Part shown: positions 29,412 through 37,391 of the stretch, piece by piece | Numbering within the stretch: the stretch's first letter is position 1 | Layout: every line of letters starts with the position of its first letter | Assembly: GCF_005222205.1 (NCBI RefSeq) | Contig: NZ_CP032346.1 | Span: 1,348,501-1,412,500 of the forward strand | Reading direction: 5' to 3' | From: Azospirillum brasilense | GTDB taxonomy: Bacteria > Pseudomonadota > Alphaproteobacteria > Azospirillales > Azospirillaceae | DNA: 64,000 nt | The notes under the pieces: generated by a model | The model's database searches: none | What the model was told of the DNA's origin: nothing | What the model saw: only the letters and a program-made list of their open reading frames with translations | Program-made: the position numbers and the translations under genes

Positions 29412-29484
29412 TTGACATTATAACGCAAGGCCGTTGAATATAGTCCATGAAAATCATGTATTCACATTTTTGATAAGTGAATAC
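29412..29484 (+). promoter_or_regulatory. Promoter and operator candidate of the NitT/TauT-type ABC operon
   Basis: TTGACA (29412-29417) is followed after 17-18 bp by a weak TGAATA/GAATAT -10. About 17 nt downstream is a perfect 8-bp inverted repeat, GTATTCAC-N11-GTGAATAC (29458-29484), placed where a repressor would block transcription. The start codon is at 29508. Confidence 0.55.
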
Positions 29485-29507
29485 GTCTCGATCGAAGGAC
29501 GACGACC

Positions 29508-30545
29508 ATGAGCACGCATCGGAACGGTTCGGGCATATCGACGCTGGCGCCCTCGCGGCGCGGGCTGCTGAAGGCGGCGGCGGCGGGCGCGGTGGCGCTG
29601 CCCTTCGCGGGCGTGGCGTCCCGGCTGGTCGCCGCCCCGACGCCGGCCGCGCTGAAGCCGCTGAAGCTCGCCTGGAACACCGGCGCGGTGTGCGGTGCCC
29701 CGGTGGCGGTCGCCAAGCACAACGGCTTCTTCGAGAAGCACGGGCTGGATGTGGAGTTCGTCAACTTCGCCGGCACGACGGAGCAGCTTCTGGAGGCGCT
29801 CGCCACCGGCAAGGCGGACATCGGCCACGGCATGGCGCTGCGCTGGCTGAAGCCGCTGGAGCAGGGCTTCGACGTGCGCATCATCGCGGGCGTGCATGGC
29901 GGCTGCATGCGCCTGCTGGCCGCCAAGAACGGCGGGATCACCAGCCTTGCCGGGCTGAAGGGCAAGACGGTGGCAATCAGCGACCTGTCCAGCCCGGCCA
30001 AGCATTTGTTCTCCATCCAGCTCGCCAAGCAGGGGATCGACCCGAACAAGGACGTGGAATGGCGCGTTTTCCCCGGCGACCTGCTGGCCGTCGCGGTCGA
30101 CAAGGGTGAGGCGCAGGCCGTCGCCCACTGGGACCCGGTGACCTACAATTTCCTGAAGTCCGGCAATCTGGTGGAGATCTCCACCAACCTGTCGGGCGAA
30201 TTCGCCAACCGCGTCTGCTGCGTGCTCGGCGCGCGCGGCAGCCTGCTGCGCGAGGACAAGGCCGCCGCCGCCGCGGTGACCCGCGCCGTTTTCGAGGCGC
30301 AGCATTACTCGGCCGCCAACCCGGTGGAGGCCGCCAAGGTTTACCAGCAATATTCGCCCAAGAGCAGCATCGAGGACCTCGCCGCCCAGCTCAGCAGCCA
30401 GACGCACGACCACAACCCGGTGGGCGCCGACATCAAGCGCGAGATCGCCCTCTACGCGGAGGAGCTGAAGAGCGTGCAGGTCTTCAAGCCGGGCACCGAC
30501 ACGGCGAAGTTCGCCGACCGCGTCTACGCCGACGTGCTGGGCTGA
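29508..30545 (+). CDS. NitT/TauT-family ABC substrate-binding protein
   Basis: This periplasmic binding protein has 345 residues. A twin-arginine-type leader is visible (SRRGLLKAAAAGAVALPFAGVASRLVAA). The mature protein has the SsuA/NrtA-like pattern: KLAWNTGAVCGAPVAVAKHNGFFEKHGLDVEF, GTTEQLLEALATGKADIGHGMALRWL and LKGKTVAISDL. Family members bind nitrate, taurine, alkanesulfonates, thiamine precursors or bicarbonate; the specificity cannot be read here. It is two bases from the permease gene. AGGA sits 8-10 nt before the ATG. Confidence 0.88.
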   Translation: MSTHRNGSGISTLAPSRRGLLKAAAAGAVALPFAGVASRLVAAPTPAALKPLKLAWNTGAVCGAPVAVAKHNGFFEKHGLDVEFVNFAGTTEQLLEALATGKADIGHGMALRWLKPLEQGFDVRIIAGVHGGCMRLLAAKNGGITSLAGLKGKTVAISDLSSPAKHLFSIQLAKQGIDPNKDVEWRVFPGDLLAVAVDKGEAQAVAHWDPVTYNFLKSGNLVEISTNLSGEFANRVCCVLGARGSLLREDKAAAAAVTRAVFEAQHYSAANPVEAAKVYQQYSPKSSIEDLAAQLSSQTHDHNPVGADIKREIALYAEELKSVQVFKPGTDTAKFADRVYADVLG

Positions 30546-30546
30546 G

Positions 30547-31542
30547 ATGAGCAGCCTGGATGACGCCGCGGTGCTGGTGGCGGACCGCCCCGCCGCCCCG
30601 CGCCTGTGGCTGGGCGGGCTGGCGGCCAGTGCCGCCTGGCTGGCCGCCGCCGCCCTGACCGCCTTGTGGCCGGAAGGCGAGGAGTGGGTGCGCACCGGCG
30701 AATTCGCCAGCCTGCTGGCGGTCGTCGGCGGCGCGCTGGCCTTCGCCGTGCCGCTGCTGCGCCTGTTCGGCGCGGCGGGGGAGCGGCTGCGGGCCGCCGC
30801 CCCCTGGCTGGTCGTGCTGGCGCTCGGCGTGATCGGCTGGGAGCTGGTCACCGCCAAGCTCGACCTGCTGCCGCGTCCCTTCTTCGCGCCGCCGCAGGCT
30901 CTGCTGGAGGTCTATCTGGACGAGTGGCCGCGGCTGCTGGAATGCACCGTGGCGTCGCTGCAACTGCTGCTGCTCGGCTACGGGATCGGCGCCTTCGTCG
31001 GCTTCGTCACGGGGGTGTCCATCGGCTGGTCGCGGGCGGTGGGCTACTGGGTGCATCCGGTGCTGCGGCTGATCGGGCCGCTGCCGGCCACGGCGTGGCT
31101 GCCCATCGCCTTCTTCGCTTTCCCGTCGAGCTGGAGCGCCAGCGTCTTCCTGATCGCGCTGGCGACCGGCGTGCCGGTGACCATCCTGACCTGGTCAGGG
31201 GTGTCCGGCGTCAACCCGGCTTATTACGACATCGCCCGCACGCTGGGCGCGTCCCCGCGCTTCCTGGTGCTGAAGGTGGCGGTGCCGGCGGCAATGCCGC
31301 ACGTCTTCGTCGGCCTGTTCATGGGGCTCGGCGCCTCCTTCGCGGTGCTGGTGGTGGCGGAGATGATGGGGGTCAAGGCCGGGCTCGGCTGGTACCTGCA
31401 ATGGGCGCAGGGCTGGGCGGCCTACGCCAACATGTACGCGGCGCTGCTGGTGATGGCGCTGGTGTGCTCCAGCCTCGTCACGCTGCTGTTCAAGGCGCGC
31501 GACCGGCTGCTCGCCTGGCAGAAGGGATTGCTGAAATGGTAG
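30547..31542 (+). CDS. NitT/TauT-type ABC permease with N-terminal membrane extension
   Basis: The protein has 331 residues, about 70 more than usual for SsuC/TauC. The extra N-terminus supplies two or three membrane helices (LWLGGLAASAAWLAAAALTALW and FASLLAVVGGALAFAVPLLRL). The core is a standard BPD_transp_1 domain with the EAA loop at NPAYYDIARTLGASPRFLVLKVAVPAAMPHVFVGLFMGLG. It overlaps the ATPase gene by 7 nt. Confidence 0.9.
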   Translation: MSSLDDAAVLVADRPAAPRLWLGGLAASAAWLAAAALTALWPEGEEWVRTGEFASLLAVVGGALAFAVPLLRLFGAAGERLRAAAPWLVVLALGVIGWELVTAKLDLLPRPFFAPPQALLEVYLDEWPRLLECTVASLQLLLLGYGIGAFVGFVTGVSIGWSRAVGYWVHPVLRLIGPLPATAWLPIAFFAFPSSWSASVFLIALATGVPVTILTWSGVSGVNPAYYDIARTLGASPRFLVLKVAVPAAMPHVFVGLFMGLGASFAVLVVAEMMGVKAGLGWYLQWAQGWAAYANMYAALLVMALVCSSLVTLLFKARDRLLAWQKGLLKW

Positions 31543-32318
31543 CGCTGGAACAGGAGTTGCCGGCCGGTCTGGAGCTTGAGGTCCAGGGCGTCAGCCACGC
31601 CTTCGACCTGCACGGTGCGCCGCTGCCCGTGCTGGATACGGTCGGCCTGCACGCCAAGCCGGGCGAGTTCGTGGCGCTGCTCGGCCCGTCGGGCTGCGGC
31701 AAGTCCACGCTGCTGCGGCTGGTCGCCGGGCTGGAGCCGCCGCGCTCGGGCCGGATCCTGGCCGACGGCCTGCCGATCACCGGGCCGCACCCGTCGCGGG
31801 TGGTGGTCTTCCAGGACCCGACGCTCTACCCCTGGCGCACCGTCTGGGACAATGTGGCGCTGGGGCTGGAGGCGCAGGGCGTGCTGCGCCAGCGGCGCAA
31901 CCGCGTGGACGAGGCGTTGCGGCTGGTCGGGCTGGACGGCTTCGCCAAGGCCTATCCGCACCAGCTCTCCGGCGGCATGGCGCAGCGCGCGGCGCTGGCC
32001 CGCGCGCTGGTCAACGACCCGCGCCTGCTGGTGCTGGACGAGCCGCTGGGCAAGCTCGACAGCCTGACCCGCATCCAGATGCAGGGCGAGATCGTCGCGC
32101 TGTGGCGGCGCGCCGGCTTCACCACCCTGCTGGTGACCCACGATGTGGAGGAGGCTCTGCTGATGGCCACCCGCGTCATCGTGTTCAGCGAGCGCCCGGC
32201 CCGCATCAAGGCGGAGATCGCCGTCGACCGCCCCTATCCCCGCCACCGCGACGATCCGGTGCTGGTGGAGCTGCGCCACAAGGCGCTGGAATTGCTGGGC
32301 CTTGCCGGGAGCTGGTAG
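31536..32318 (+). CDS. NitT/TauT-type ABC ATPase
   Basis: The protein has 260 residues with Walker A GPSGCGKST, signature LSGGMAQRAALARAL, Walker B LLVLDEPLGKLD and H-loop TLLVTHDVEEALLMA. SsuB/TauB/NrtD relatives have the same layout. The ATG at 31536 lies inside the end of the permease gene. It closes a three-gene importer operon; a repeat copy follows in the convergent gap. Confidence 0.92.
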   Translation: MVALEQELPAGLELEVQGVSHAFDLHGAPLPVLDTVGLHAKPGEFVALLGPSGCGKSTLLRLVAGLEPPRSGRILADGLPITGPHPSRVVVFQDPTLYPWRTVWDNVALGLEAQGVLRQRRNRVDEALRLVGLDGFAKAYPHQLSGGMAQRAALARALVNDPRLLVLDEPLGKLDSLTRIQMQGEIVALWRRAGFTTLLVTHDVEEALLMATRVIVFSERPARIKAEIAVDRPYPRHRDDPVLVELRHKALELLGLAGSW

Positions 32319-32324
32319 GTGTGG

Positions 32325-32425
32325 GGGGGCGTGTTGCCCCCTCCCTAACCCTCCCCCGCTGGCGCAGGGGGGACTAATCTCCCTCCCCTGCGAAGCGGGG
32401 GAGGGCCGGGGTGGGGGCAACGTCG
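32325..32425. repeat. Palindromic GC-rich intergenic repeat, copy 4
   Basis: Begins TGTTGCCCCCTCCCTAACCCTCCC and ends GGGGAGGGCCGGGGTGGGGGCAAC, an overall inverted repeat about 100 bp long in a convergent gap. Confidence 0.75.
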
Positions 32426-32432
32426 GATTGGC

Positions 32433-32789
32433 TTAGCGTTCAAGGAGCGTGCGCTCGACGGCGTTCGCCCCCCAGACCGACAGCGGGATCAGCACCGCCG
32501 CCGCGACCAGCAGACCGACGGTCAGGTTGCTGCCGAGAACCCAACTGGCGGCGCGGTGGAACGTCTGCCAGGACGGGTCGGCGCGGCAGGCTTCCACCCA
32601 GGCCAGATCGAGGCCCAGACGTTCCAGCCCATAGCCGACGTTGAACCAGGCCAGCGGCTCGCCATGGCGGGTCCAATGCGGCCATTGCGCCATGACGCTC
32701 CACAGCAGCAGCGTCGACACCGTGCCGATGGACAGGGTGGTCAGACCGAAGCTCACGGTCGGGGCGAGGCGGGACATCGGGGCGCGCAT
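32433..32789 (-). CDS. Small two-helix membrane protein, unknown
   Basis: The protein has 118 residues. Two membrane helices are predicted: residues about 10-32 (VSFGLTTLSIGTVSTLLLWSVMA) and 86-110 (LTVGLLVAAAVLIPLSVWGANAV), joined by a roughly 50-residue Trp-rich loop. I do not recognise the family. It is divergent from the DUF3649-PepSY operon; the iron box at 32913 is about 125 nt upstream of it and could act on both. An internal ATG at 32777 is an alternative start. Confidence 0.6.
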   Translation of the reverse strand: MRAPMSRLAPTVSFGLTTLSIGTVSTLLLWSVMAQWPHWTRHGEPLAWFNVGYGLERLGLDLAWVEACRADPSWQTFHRAASWVLGSNLTVGLLVAAAVLIPLSVWGANAVERTLLER

Positions 32790-32912
32790 GGGTCGCTCAT
32801 GAAAAATCTACTAGTATGATATAGTTTACAGATCAACTGTGTTATTCAAAGCTGTTTTTTGAATTTCACATGTTTGATGATCGGGCGTGCCGTCAGAGCC
32901 CTCTTTTAAGAG

Positions 32913-32931
32913 AATGCGAGTCATTCGCATT
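32913..32931. promoter_or_regulatory. Iron-box palindrome before the DUF3649-PepSY-DUF3325 operon
   Basis: AATGCGA-N5-TCGCATT, with arms identical to the site at 21948-21966. It lies about 140 nt before the ATG at 33070 in the divergent intergenic region. Confidence 0.65.
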
Positions 32932-33069
32932 TCTATGGACGCTTCGCGTCGTTTCCACGATGATGACCACCGAGCGTGACGCGGGGGCCGGATCGGGCGC
33001 CCCGCTCGCCGCCGGGGCAATCCCGGCGCCACGCGGCGGACCGTCCTGAACGCTTGGGTGACTCCTTTG

Positions 33070-33393
33070 ATGACGACTCTCCCTTCCCGGCTGAGGTTCG
33101 GGCCGGATGGGCTGCGCCGCCTGGACGTGGCGTCCCGCAGCCTCGCCGGGATCGTCGGCGGCTACGCGCTGGCGGCGGTGGCGGCAATGTTCCTGGCCCT
33201 GACGCTTCCGATGCCGCGGGCGGAGGCGGTCTACACCGCCACCATGCTGTCCTTCGCTATCCACGCCGGGGCCTTCGTCTGGGCCTTCGCCGTCCGGTCG
33301 CGGCGGGTCTGGCCCGGCCTGCTGGCGCCGACGCTGCTGCTGGGCGGCGGAACCTGGCTGCTGCACGGCCTGCAATCGGGGGCGCCGTCATGA
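33070..33393 (+). CDS. DUF3649-type iron-uptake membrane protein
   Basis: The protein has 107 residues with three membrane helices (LAGIVGGYALAAVAAMFLALTLP, AVYTATMLSFAIHAGAFVWAFAV, LLAPTLLLGGGTWLLHGL). The pattern RSLAGIVGGYALA...PMPRAEAVYTATMLSF fits DUF3649, a small family found first in DUF3649-PepSY-DUF3325 operons beside siderophore receptors. A GTG four codons earlier is also possible. Its stop overlaps the next ATG (ATGA). Confidence 0.8.
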   Translation: MTTLPSRLRFGPDGLRRLDVASRSLAGIVGGYALAAVAAMFLALTLPMPRAEAVYTATMLSFAIHAGAFVWAFAVRSRRVWPGLLAPTLLLGGGTWLLHGLQSGAPS

Positions 33394-35009
33394 AGGACGG
33401 GTTCCGCCAGTCCATGGCGTGGCTGCACACCTGGTCGGGGCTTCTGCTGGGCTGGCTGCTGTTCGCCGTCTTTCTGACCGGCACCATCGCCTATTTCCGG
33501 CAGGAGGTGACGGTCTGGATGCAGCCGGAACTTCATGGTTCCATCCCCGACGCGGGGACCGCCGAGCGGGCGGTGGAGCGGATGGGCCAACTCGCCCCCG
33601 ACGCGGCGCAGTGGACCATCACGCTGCCCGGCGAGCGGTCGCCCGCGGTGTCGGTGTCCTGGCGCCCGGTGGACGCCAAGCCGAACGACCGCGCCGCCCT
33701 GAAGCGCGCCACGCTCGACGCCGGGACCGGTGCGGTGCTGGAGCCGCGCGACACGGCGGGCGGCAACTTCCTCTACCGCTTCCATTTCGAGCTGTACGGG
33801 ATGCCGCGCGAGGTCGCGCGGTGGATCGTCGGCATCGCCACCATGGCGATGCTGGTCGCCATCGTCAGCGGCATCATCACCCACCGCCGCATCTTCAAGG
33901 ATTTCTTCACGTTCCGGCCGGAGAAGTCGGCGCTGCGCTCCTGGATGGACGGGCATGTGGCGGCGGCGGTGCTGGCGCTGCCCTTCCACCTGATGATCAC
34001 CTATTCCGGCCTGCTGCTGTTCATGACGATGCTGATGCCCTGGGCGGTCGACCTCGCTTACGACGGCAACCGGCAGGCCTATTTCGCCGAGAGCGGGTTC
34101 CGCCGCGCGCCGCCCCCGCCGCGTCCGGCGCCGCAGGTCGCGCCATTGACTCCGGTGGCGCCGTTGCTCGCCGAGGCCGACCGGCGCTGGGCCGGCCGTG
34201 GCGGGGTGGGAAGCCTGACCGTCACCAACCCCGGCCGCGCCAACGCCACCATCGAGCTGCGGCCCGCGGAGTCCGACTCCATCGGGCGCGGCGCCGCGAC
34301 GGAACGGCTGCTGTTCGACGGGGTGACCGGACGGACGCTGGAGGCCCCACCGGCGGAGCCGCAGCCGGCGGCCATGGCGACCGGCAACTATCTGATGGGG
34401 CTGCATCTGGCGCGCTTCGCCGGGACGGGCATGCGCTGGCTGTTCTTTATCTCCGGCGTCGCCGGGACGGTGATGGTGGGCAGCGGCCTGATCCTCTGGG
34501 TGGTCAAGCGGCGGTCGCAGCGCGGCCGGGCGGACACTTGGGCGGACGGTCCCGAACCCTTCGGGCACCGGCTGGCCGACCGGCTCAACATCGGCGTGGT
34601 GGCGGGCCTGCCCCTGGCCGTCGCCGCCTATTTCTGGGCCAACCGCCTGCTGCCGGCGGGTCTGGAGGAGCGCGCGGGCTGGGAGATCGGGGTGTTCTTC
34701 CTGACTTGGGCCGCCGCCCTGCTGCACGCCCCCCTGCGCCCGTCGCGGCGCGGCTGGGCGGAGCAGTTGTGGGCCGGGGCGGCGCTGTTCGCTCTGCTGC
34801 CCATGCTGAATCTCGCCACCGCCGCCGGGCATCTGGGCAACAGTCTGCCGGCGGGGAACTGGCTGCTGGCCGGCTTCGACCTGACGGCGCTGGCGGTCGG
34901 GCTGCTGCTGGGCTTCGCCGCGCGCAAGGTCGGGCGGAACGTCTTTGCCCGCAAGGCCGCGCCGGCCTCTGCGTTGCCCGCTGGGGCTGTCGTGGAGGAA
35001 CTGACATGA
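33390..35009 (+). CDS. PepSY-associated transmembrane protein (PiuB/FoxB-like)
   Basis: This inner-membrane protein has 539 residues. The first helix with MAWLHTWSGLLLGWLLFAVFLTGTIAYF is the PepSY_TM signature. A periplasmic domain follows, then LHLARF/ FHFELYG-type His segments, LPFHLMITYSGLLLF, and four more helices at the C-terminus. Relatives such as PiuB and FoxB are iron-regulated and proposed to reduce ferric siderophores, with His pairs able to bind heme. The start ATG overlaps the DUF3649 stop. Confidence 0.88.
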   Translation: MKDGFRQSMAWLHTWSGLLLGWLLFAVFLTGTIAYFRQEVTVWMQPELHGSIPDAGTAERAVERMGQLAPDAAQWTITLPGERSPAVSVSWRPVDAKPNDRAALKRATLDAGTGAVLEPRDTAGGNFLYRFHFELYGMPREVARWIVGIATMAMLVAIVSGIITHRRIFKDFFTFRPEKSALRSWMDGHVAAAVLALPFHLMITYSGLLLFMTMLMPWAVDLAYDGNRQAYFAESGFRRAPPPPRPAPQVAPLTPVAPLLAEADRRWAGRGGVGSLTVTNPGRANATIELRPAESDSIGRGAATERLLFDGVTGRTLEAPPAEPQPAAMATGNYLMGLHLARFAGTGMRWLFFISGVAGTVMVGSGLILWVVKRRSQRGRADTWADGPEPFGHRLADRLNIGVVAGLPLAVAAYFWANRLLPAGLEERAGWEIGVFFLTWAAALLHAPLRPSRRGWAEQLWAGAALFALLPMLNLATAAGHLGNSLPAGNWLLAGFDLTALAVGLLLGFAARKVGRNVFARKAAPASALPAGAVVEELT

Positions 35010-35332
35010 TCCTGTCGTCGCTGTGCGTCGCTTATGCGGGCCTGCTCGCCCTGGCGCTCGCCATGGACCGCCATCACGAGCAGGTCTTCGCCCGCCGCCC
35101 CTCCGCCCGGACCAGCCGCCTGCTGGGATGGGCAGGATGGCTGGGGCTCGCGCTGTCGTTGCCGCCCGCGGTGATCGGGTGGGGATGGGCGGTCGGCATT
35201 CCGGCTTGGCTGGGGCTGCTGACGGTGGCCGCCGCGGCGCTGGTCCTGCTGTTTCCCCACGCGCCGCGGGCTGCCTTGAGGCTCGGCCCGGTGGCGCTGC
35301 TCTGCGCCCCGTTCCCTGCACTTCTTGGCTGA
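35006..35332 (+). CDS. DUF3325-type small membrane protein
   Basis: The protein has 108 residues with three helices. It opens LCVAYAGLLALALAMDRHHEQVF, the DUF3325 hallmark, and continues LGWAGWLGLALSLPPAVIGWGWAVGIPAWLGLLTVAAAALVLL. It overlaps the PepSY gene by 4 nt and is the last member of the three-gene iron operon. Function unknown beyond this association. Confidence 0.82.
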   Translation: MILSSLCVAYAGLLALALAMDRHHEQVFARRPSARTSRLLGWAGWLGLALSLPPAVIGWGWAVGIPAWLGLLTVAAAALVLLFPHAPRAALRLGPVALLCAPFPALLG

Positions 35333-35394
35333 GGACGCGGTTTTTCCGCAACGCCGCCTTGCGTCCGGCGCCTGTGCGCGAAGCCGAGGAAATG

Positions 35395-35410
35395 TTTCAC
35401 CCTTGTGAAA
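35395..35410. promoter_or_regulatory. Short inverted repeat before the HMA/P-type ATPase cluster
   Basis: TTTCAC-CCTT-GTGAAA, a perfect 6-4-6 palindrome about 80 nt before the first gene of the six-gene cluster. It could be an operator or an mRNA hairpin. Confidence 0.4.
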
Positions 35411-35488
35411 TTATGGATATTCTGCACAACCATGGAATGCCCCCGGCCGTGTGGGCGGACCGCGGCTGACGCAGGAGAACAACGGGCA

Positions 35489-35965
35489 ATGACCGGACGG
35501 ACCTCTCCCATCGCATCGGCGGTGCCCGGACGCATCCGCGTGCGCCACCCGCTGCTGCGCCGGACCAACCGCTTCCAGGAGGCGCTGGGCCGCCTGGAAG
35601 CGCTGGATACCGTCCGTGTGACCGAGAGCAACCCGGCGGTGGGCAGCGTCCTGCTGAGCTACGACCCCGCCGTGGTGACGCCGGAGGATGCCCGGTCCCA
35701 GGTGGAGGCGCTGCTGTCGGCGGTCCTGCACCCCGCGGAGGCTCCGCCGCCGGATGCTCCGGCGCCCGTCGCGGAGGGCAAGCCGGCCGCTCCCGAGCTG
35801 AAATGGCGGATCAACCGCGCGGCCAAGATCGGGATGATGGGCAGCATGGCGGCGACCCTGGCGGCGCTGGGGGTGGGCAAGCGCGTCCACGCCGGCTTCG
35901 GCACGCTGTTCGTCGCCTTCATGCTCGTCCACATGACCGTGCAGCGCAAACGCCTCTTCCAATGA
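35489..35965 (+). CDS. HMA-like domain membrane protein
   Basis: The protein has 158 residues. Residues 5-75 form an HMA-type ferredoxin-like domain with the segment SAVPGRIRVRHPLLRR and VLLSYDPAVVTPEDA, but without the CxxC metal pair of classical HMA domains. The C-terminus has one or two membrane helices (KIGMMGSMAATLAALGVG and FGTLFVAFMLVHMTV). This matches the HMA_2-type domain also present in the next gene and in the P-type ATPase. GGAGAAC precedes the ATG. First of six overlapping genes. Confidence 0.8.
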   Translation: MTGRTSPIASAVPGRIRVRHPLLRRTNRFQEALGRLEALDTVRVTESNPAVGSVLLSYDPAVVTPEDARSQVEALLSAVLHPAEAPPPDAPAPVAEGKPAAPELKWRINRAAKIGMMGSMAATLAALGVGKRVHAGFGTLFVAFMLVHMTVQRKRLFQ

Positions 35966-36324
35966 CCGACCACGACCCGAGCATGCCCAACGATTTCCTG
36001 AGCCGGCTGGCCGCCGCCCTGACCATTGCGCACCACATTCCGGGCCGGGTGCGGCTGAAGCTCGACGGCGCCGCGGAGCGCAGTCTGGCGGCGCTGGCCG
36101 ACGACGCCAGGGCGCTGCACCGGGCGCTCTCCGGGGCGGAGGGCATCCGCTCCGTCGCGCTGAACCCGCTCGCCCGCTCCTGCACCATCGAATACGACCC
36201 CACGGTGATCCCGCCCTCGGCGTGGCCGGATCTGCTGAGCGGGGAAGCCAGCGCGGCGGCCGGGACGCTGCTGCGCATCGCCACCGCCGGGTTAGCGGGC
36301 GGTGCGCCGGAAAGGAGACCATGA
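35962..36324 (+). CDS. Second HMA-like protein
   Basis: The protein has 120 residues. HHIPGRVRLKLDGAAERSLAALAD and GIRSVALNPLARSCTIEYDPTVIPPSAWPDLL again give the I/V-PGR-I/V-R motif and the beta-alpha-beta pattern of an HMA_2-type domain. One Cys (in RSCTIEYD) is present but no CxxC. A weak hydrophobic C-terminus may touch the membrane. ATGA overlaps join it to both neighbours. Confidence 0.78.
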   Translation: MTDHDPSMPNDFLSRLAAALTIAHHIPGRVRLKLDGAAERSLAALADDARALHRALSGAEGIRSVALNPLARSCTIEYDPTVIPPSAWPDLLSGEASAAAGTLLRIATAGLAGGAPERRP

Positions 36325-36695
36325 TGCTGCCGCTTCTGACATTCGCGTCCGGCGTGATCGCCGGGGCCCTCGGCGTCCGGATGGTGAAAAACGCCAAAGC
36401 CAAGGCCGACTCCAAGATCGCCGACCTCAGGGCCGCCAACCTCAAGGCTGCCGATGTGAAGGCCGCCGCCCGCGAGGGCGCCGGCAAGGCCCAGACCGCG
36501 GTGCGCGAGGCCGCGGTCAGCGGCCTGCTGGCCATCGAGCGGACCTCCGCCGGTCTGCGCACGCGCCTCGCCACGCCGGTGGAGGAAGCCCCCGTCGCGG
36601 CGGCGCCCGCCGAGGCGGAGACGGTGAAGGAAAATGCGGCGGAGCCGGTGAAGACCGAGCCGACGCCGCCCGCCAGCCCGTCGGGGGCCGCGTGA
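36321..36695 (+). CDS. Small membrane-anchored protein, DUF5132-like
   Basis: The protein has 124 residues. A single N-terminal helix (LLTFASGVIAGALGVRMV) is followed by a long charged amphipathic helix rich in Ala/Lys (KNAKAKADSKIADLRAANLKAADVKAA) and an acidic Pro-rich tail. The N-terminus resembles DUF5132 proteins found with P-type ATPases; the match is by eye. AAAGGAG precedes the start. Confidence 0.7.
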   Translation: MMLPLLTFASGVIAGALGVRMVKNAKAKADSKIADLRAANLKAADVKAAAREGAGKAQTAVREAAVSGLLAIERTSAGLRTRLATPVEEAPVAAAPAEAETVKENAAEPVKTEPTPPASPSGAA

Positions 36696-37036
36696 AACGC
36701 GGGAAGCGGCGCGGCAAGGCGCGGGGCTCCGGCACGCTCGCCGCCGACTTCACGCGCGGCATGGTGGCGACCGGCCTGCTGACCGCCGTCCAGGACCGCT
36801 GGGTGACGGGCGCCGAGCCCCCCGCGCCGCGCACCATCCTGCGCCATGGCCTGCAGGGCGGTGCGGCGCTGGCCGCCGCCAGCGTCGCCGCCGACGCCCT
36901 GCGCACCCGCGACTACGCGCGCCTCGCCCTGGCGGTCGCCGCCGGGGCGGCGGGCGTGGTCATGATCGAGCATCTGCTGAATCCGGCGGACGAGCCGCCG
37001 CAAGAACGGCCGAAAAACGAGGACCCCCATGGCTAA
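36692..37036 (+). CDS. Small membrane protein of the HMA/P-type ATPase cluster
   Basis: The protein has 114 residues. The GTG start overlaps the previous stop (GTGA). A very basic N-terminus (KRGKRRGKARG) leads to a Gly/Ala-rich region with one or two membrane helices (LQGGAALAAASVAADAL, LALAVAAGAAGVVMIEHLL). I do not recognise a family. It overlaps the next gene by 8 nt. Confidence 0.65.
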   Translation: MKRGKRRGKARGSGTLAADFTRGMVATGLLTAVQDRWVTGAEPPAPRTILRHGLQGGAALAAASVAADALRTRDYARLALAVAAGAAGVVMIEHLLNPADEPPQERPKNEDPHG

Positions 37037-37391
37037 GAAGATCAAGAAGGCGTTGAAGAAGCTGAAGAAGCAGCAGCGCCAGTACGAAGCCGCCGTGGCC
37101 GCCGGCGGCGCCCCCATTGGAGGTGGCATGGGGGCCAATGCCGCGCGGGGGCAGGGGCTTCTCGGCGGGCTGACCGGCCTGCTGCCGTCGCGCCGGTCCG
37201 AGCAGTTCCTGGTCGGGCTTCTGGTCGGGGCGGCGGTGGCCTATGTGCTGTCCGACGAGGAGCTGCGCGGCAAGATCGTGAAGTCCGGCCTGAAGCTCTA
37301 CGGCAACCTCGCCGGCGGCCTCGCCGAGATGAAGGAGCAGATGGCCGACCTCCAGGCCGAGCTGGAGGCGGAACAGGCCGGAGCGTTATGA
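37029..37391 (+). CDS. Membrane protein with basic N-terminus and coiled coil
   Basis: The protein has 120 residues. It begins with a Lys-rich amphipathic helix (KKIKKALKKLKKQQRQYE), has one membrane helix (QFLVGLLVGAAVAYVLS) and ends in a coiled coil (LAEMKEQMADLQAELEAEQ). The layout is like YtxH/DUF5132-type membrane proteins. The overlap with both neighbours points to fixed stoichiometry with the ATPase. Confidence 0.7.
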   Translation: MAKKIKKALKKLKKQQRQYEAAVAAGGAPIGGGMGANAARGQGLLGGLTGLLPSRRSEQFLVGLLVGAAVAYVLSDEELRGKIVKSGLKLYGNLAGGLAEMKEQMADLQAELEAEQAGAL

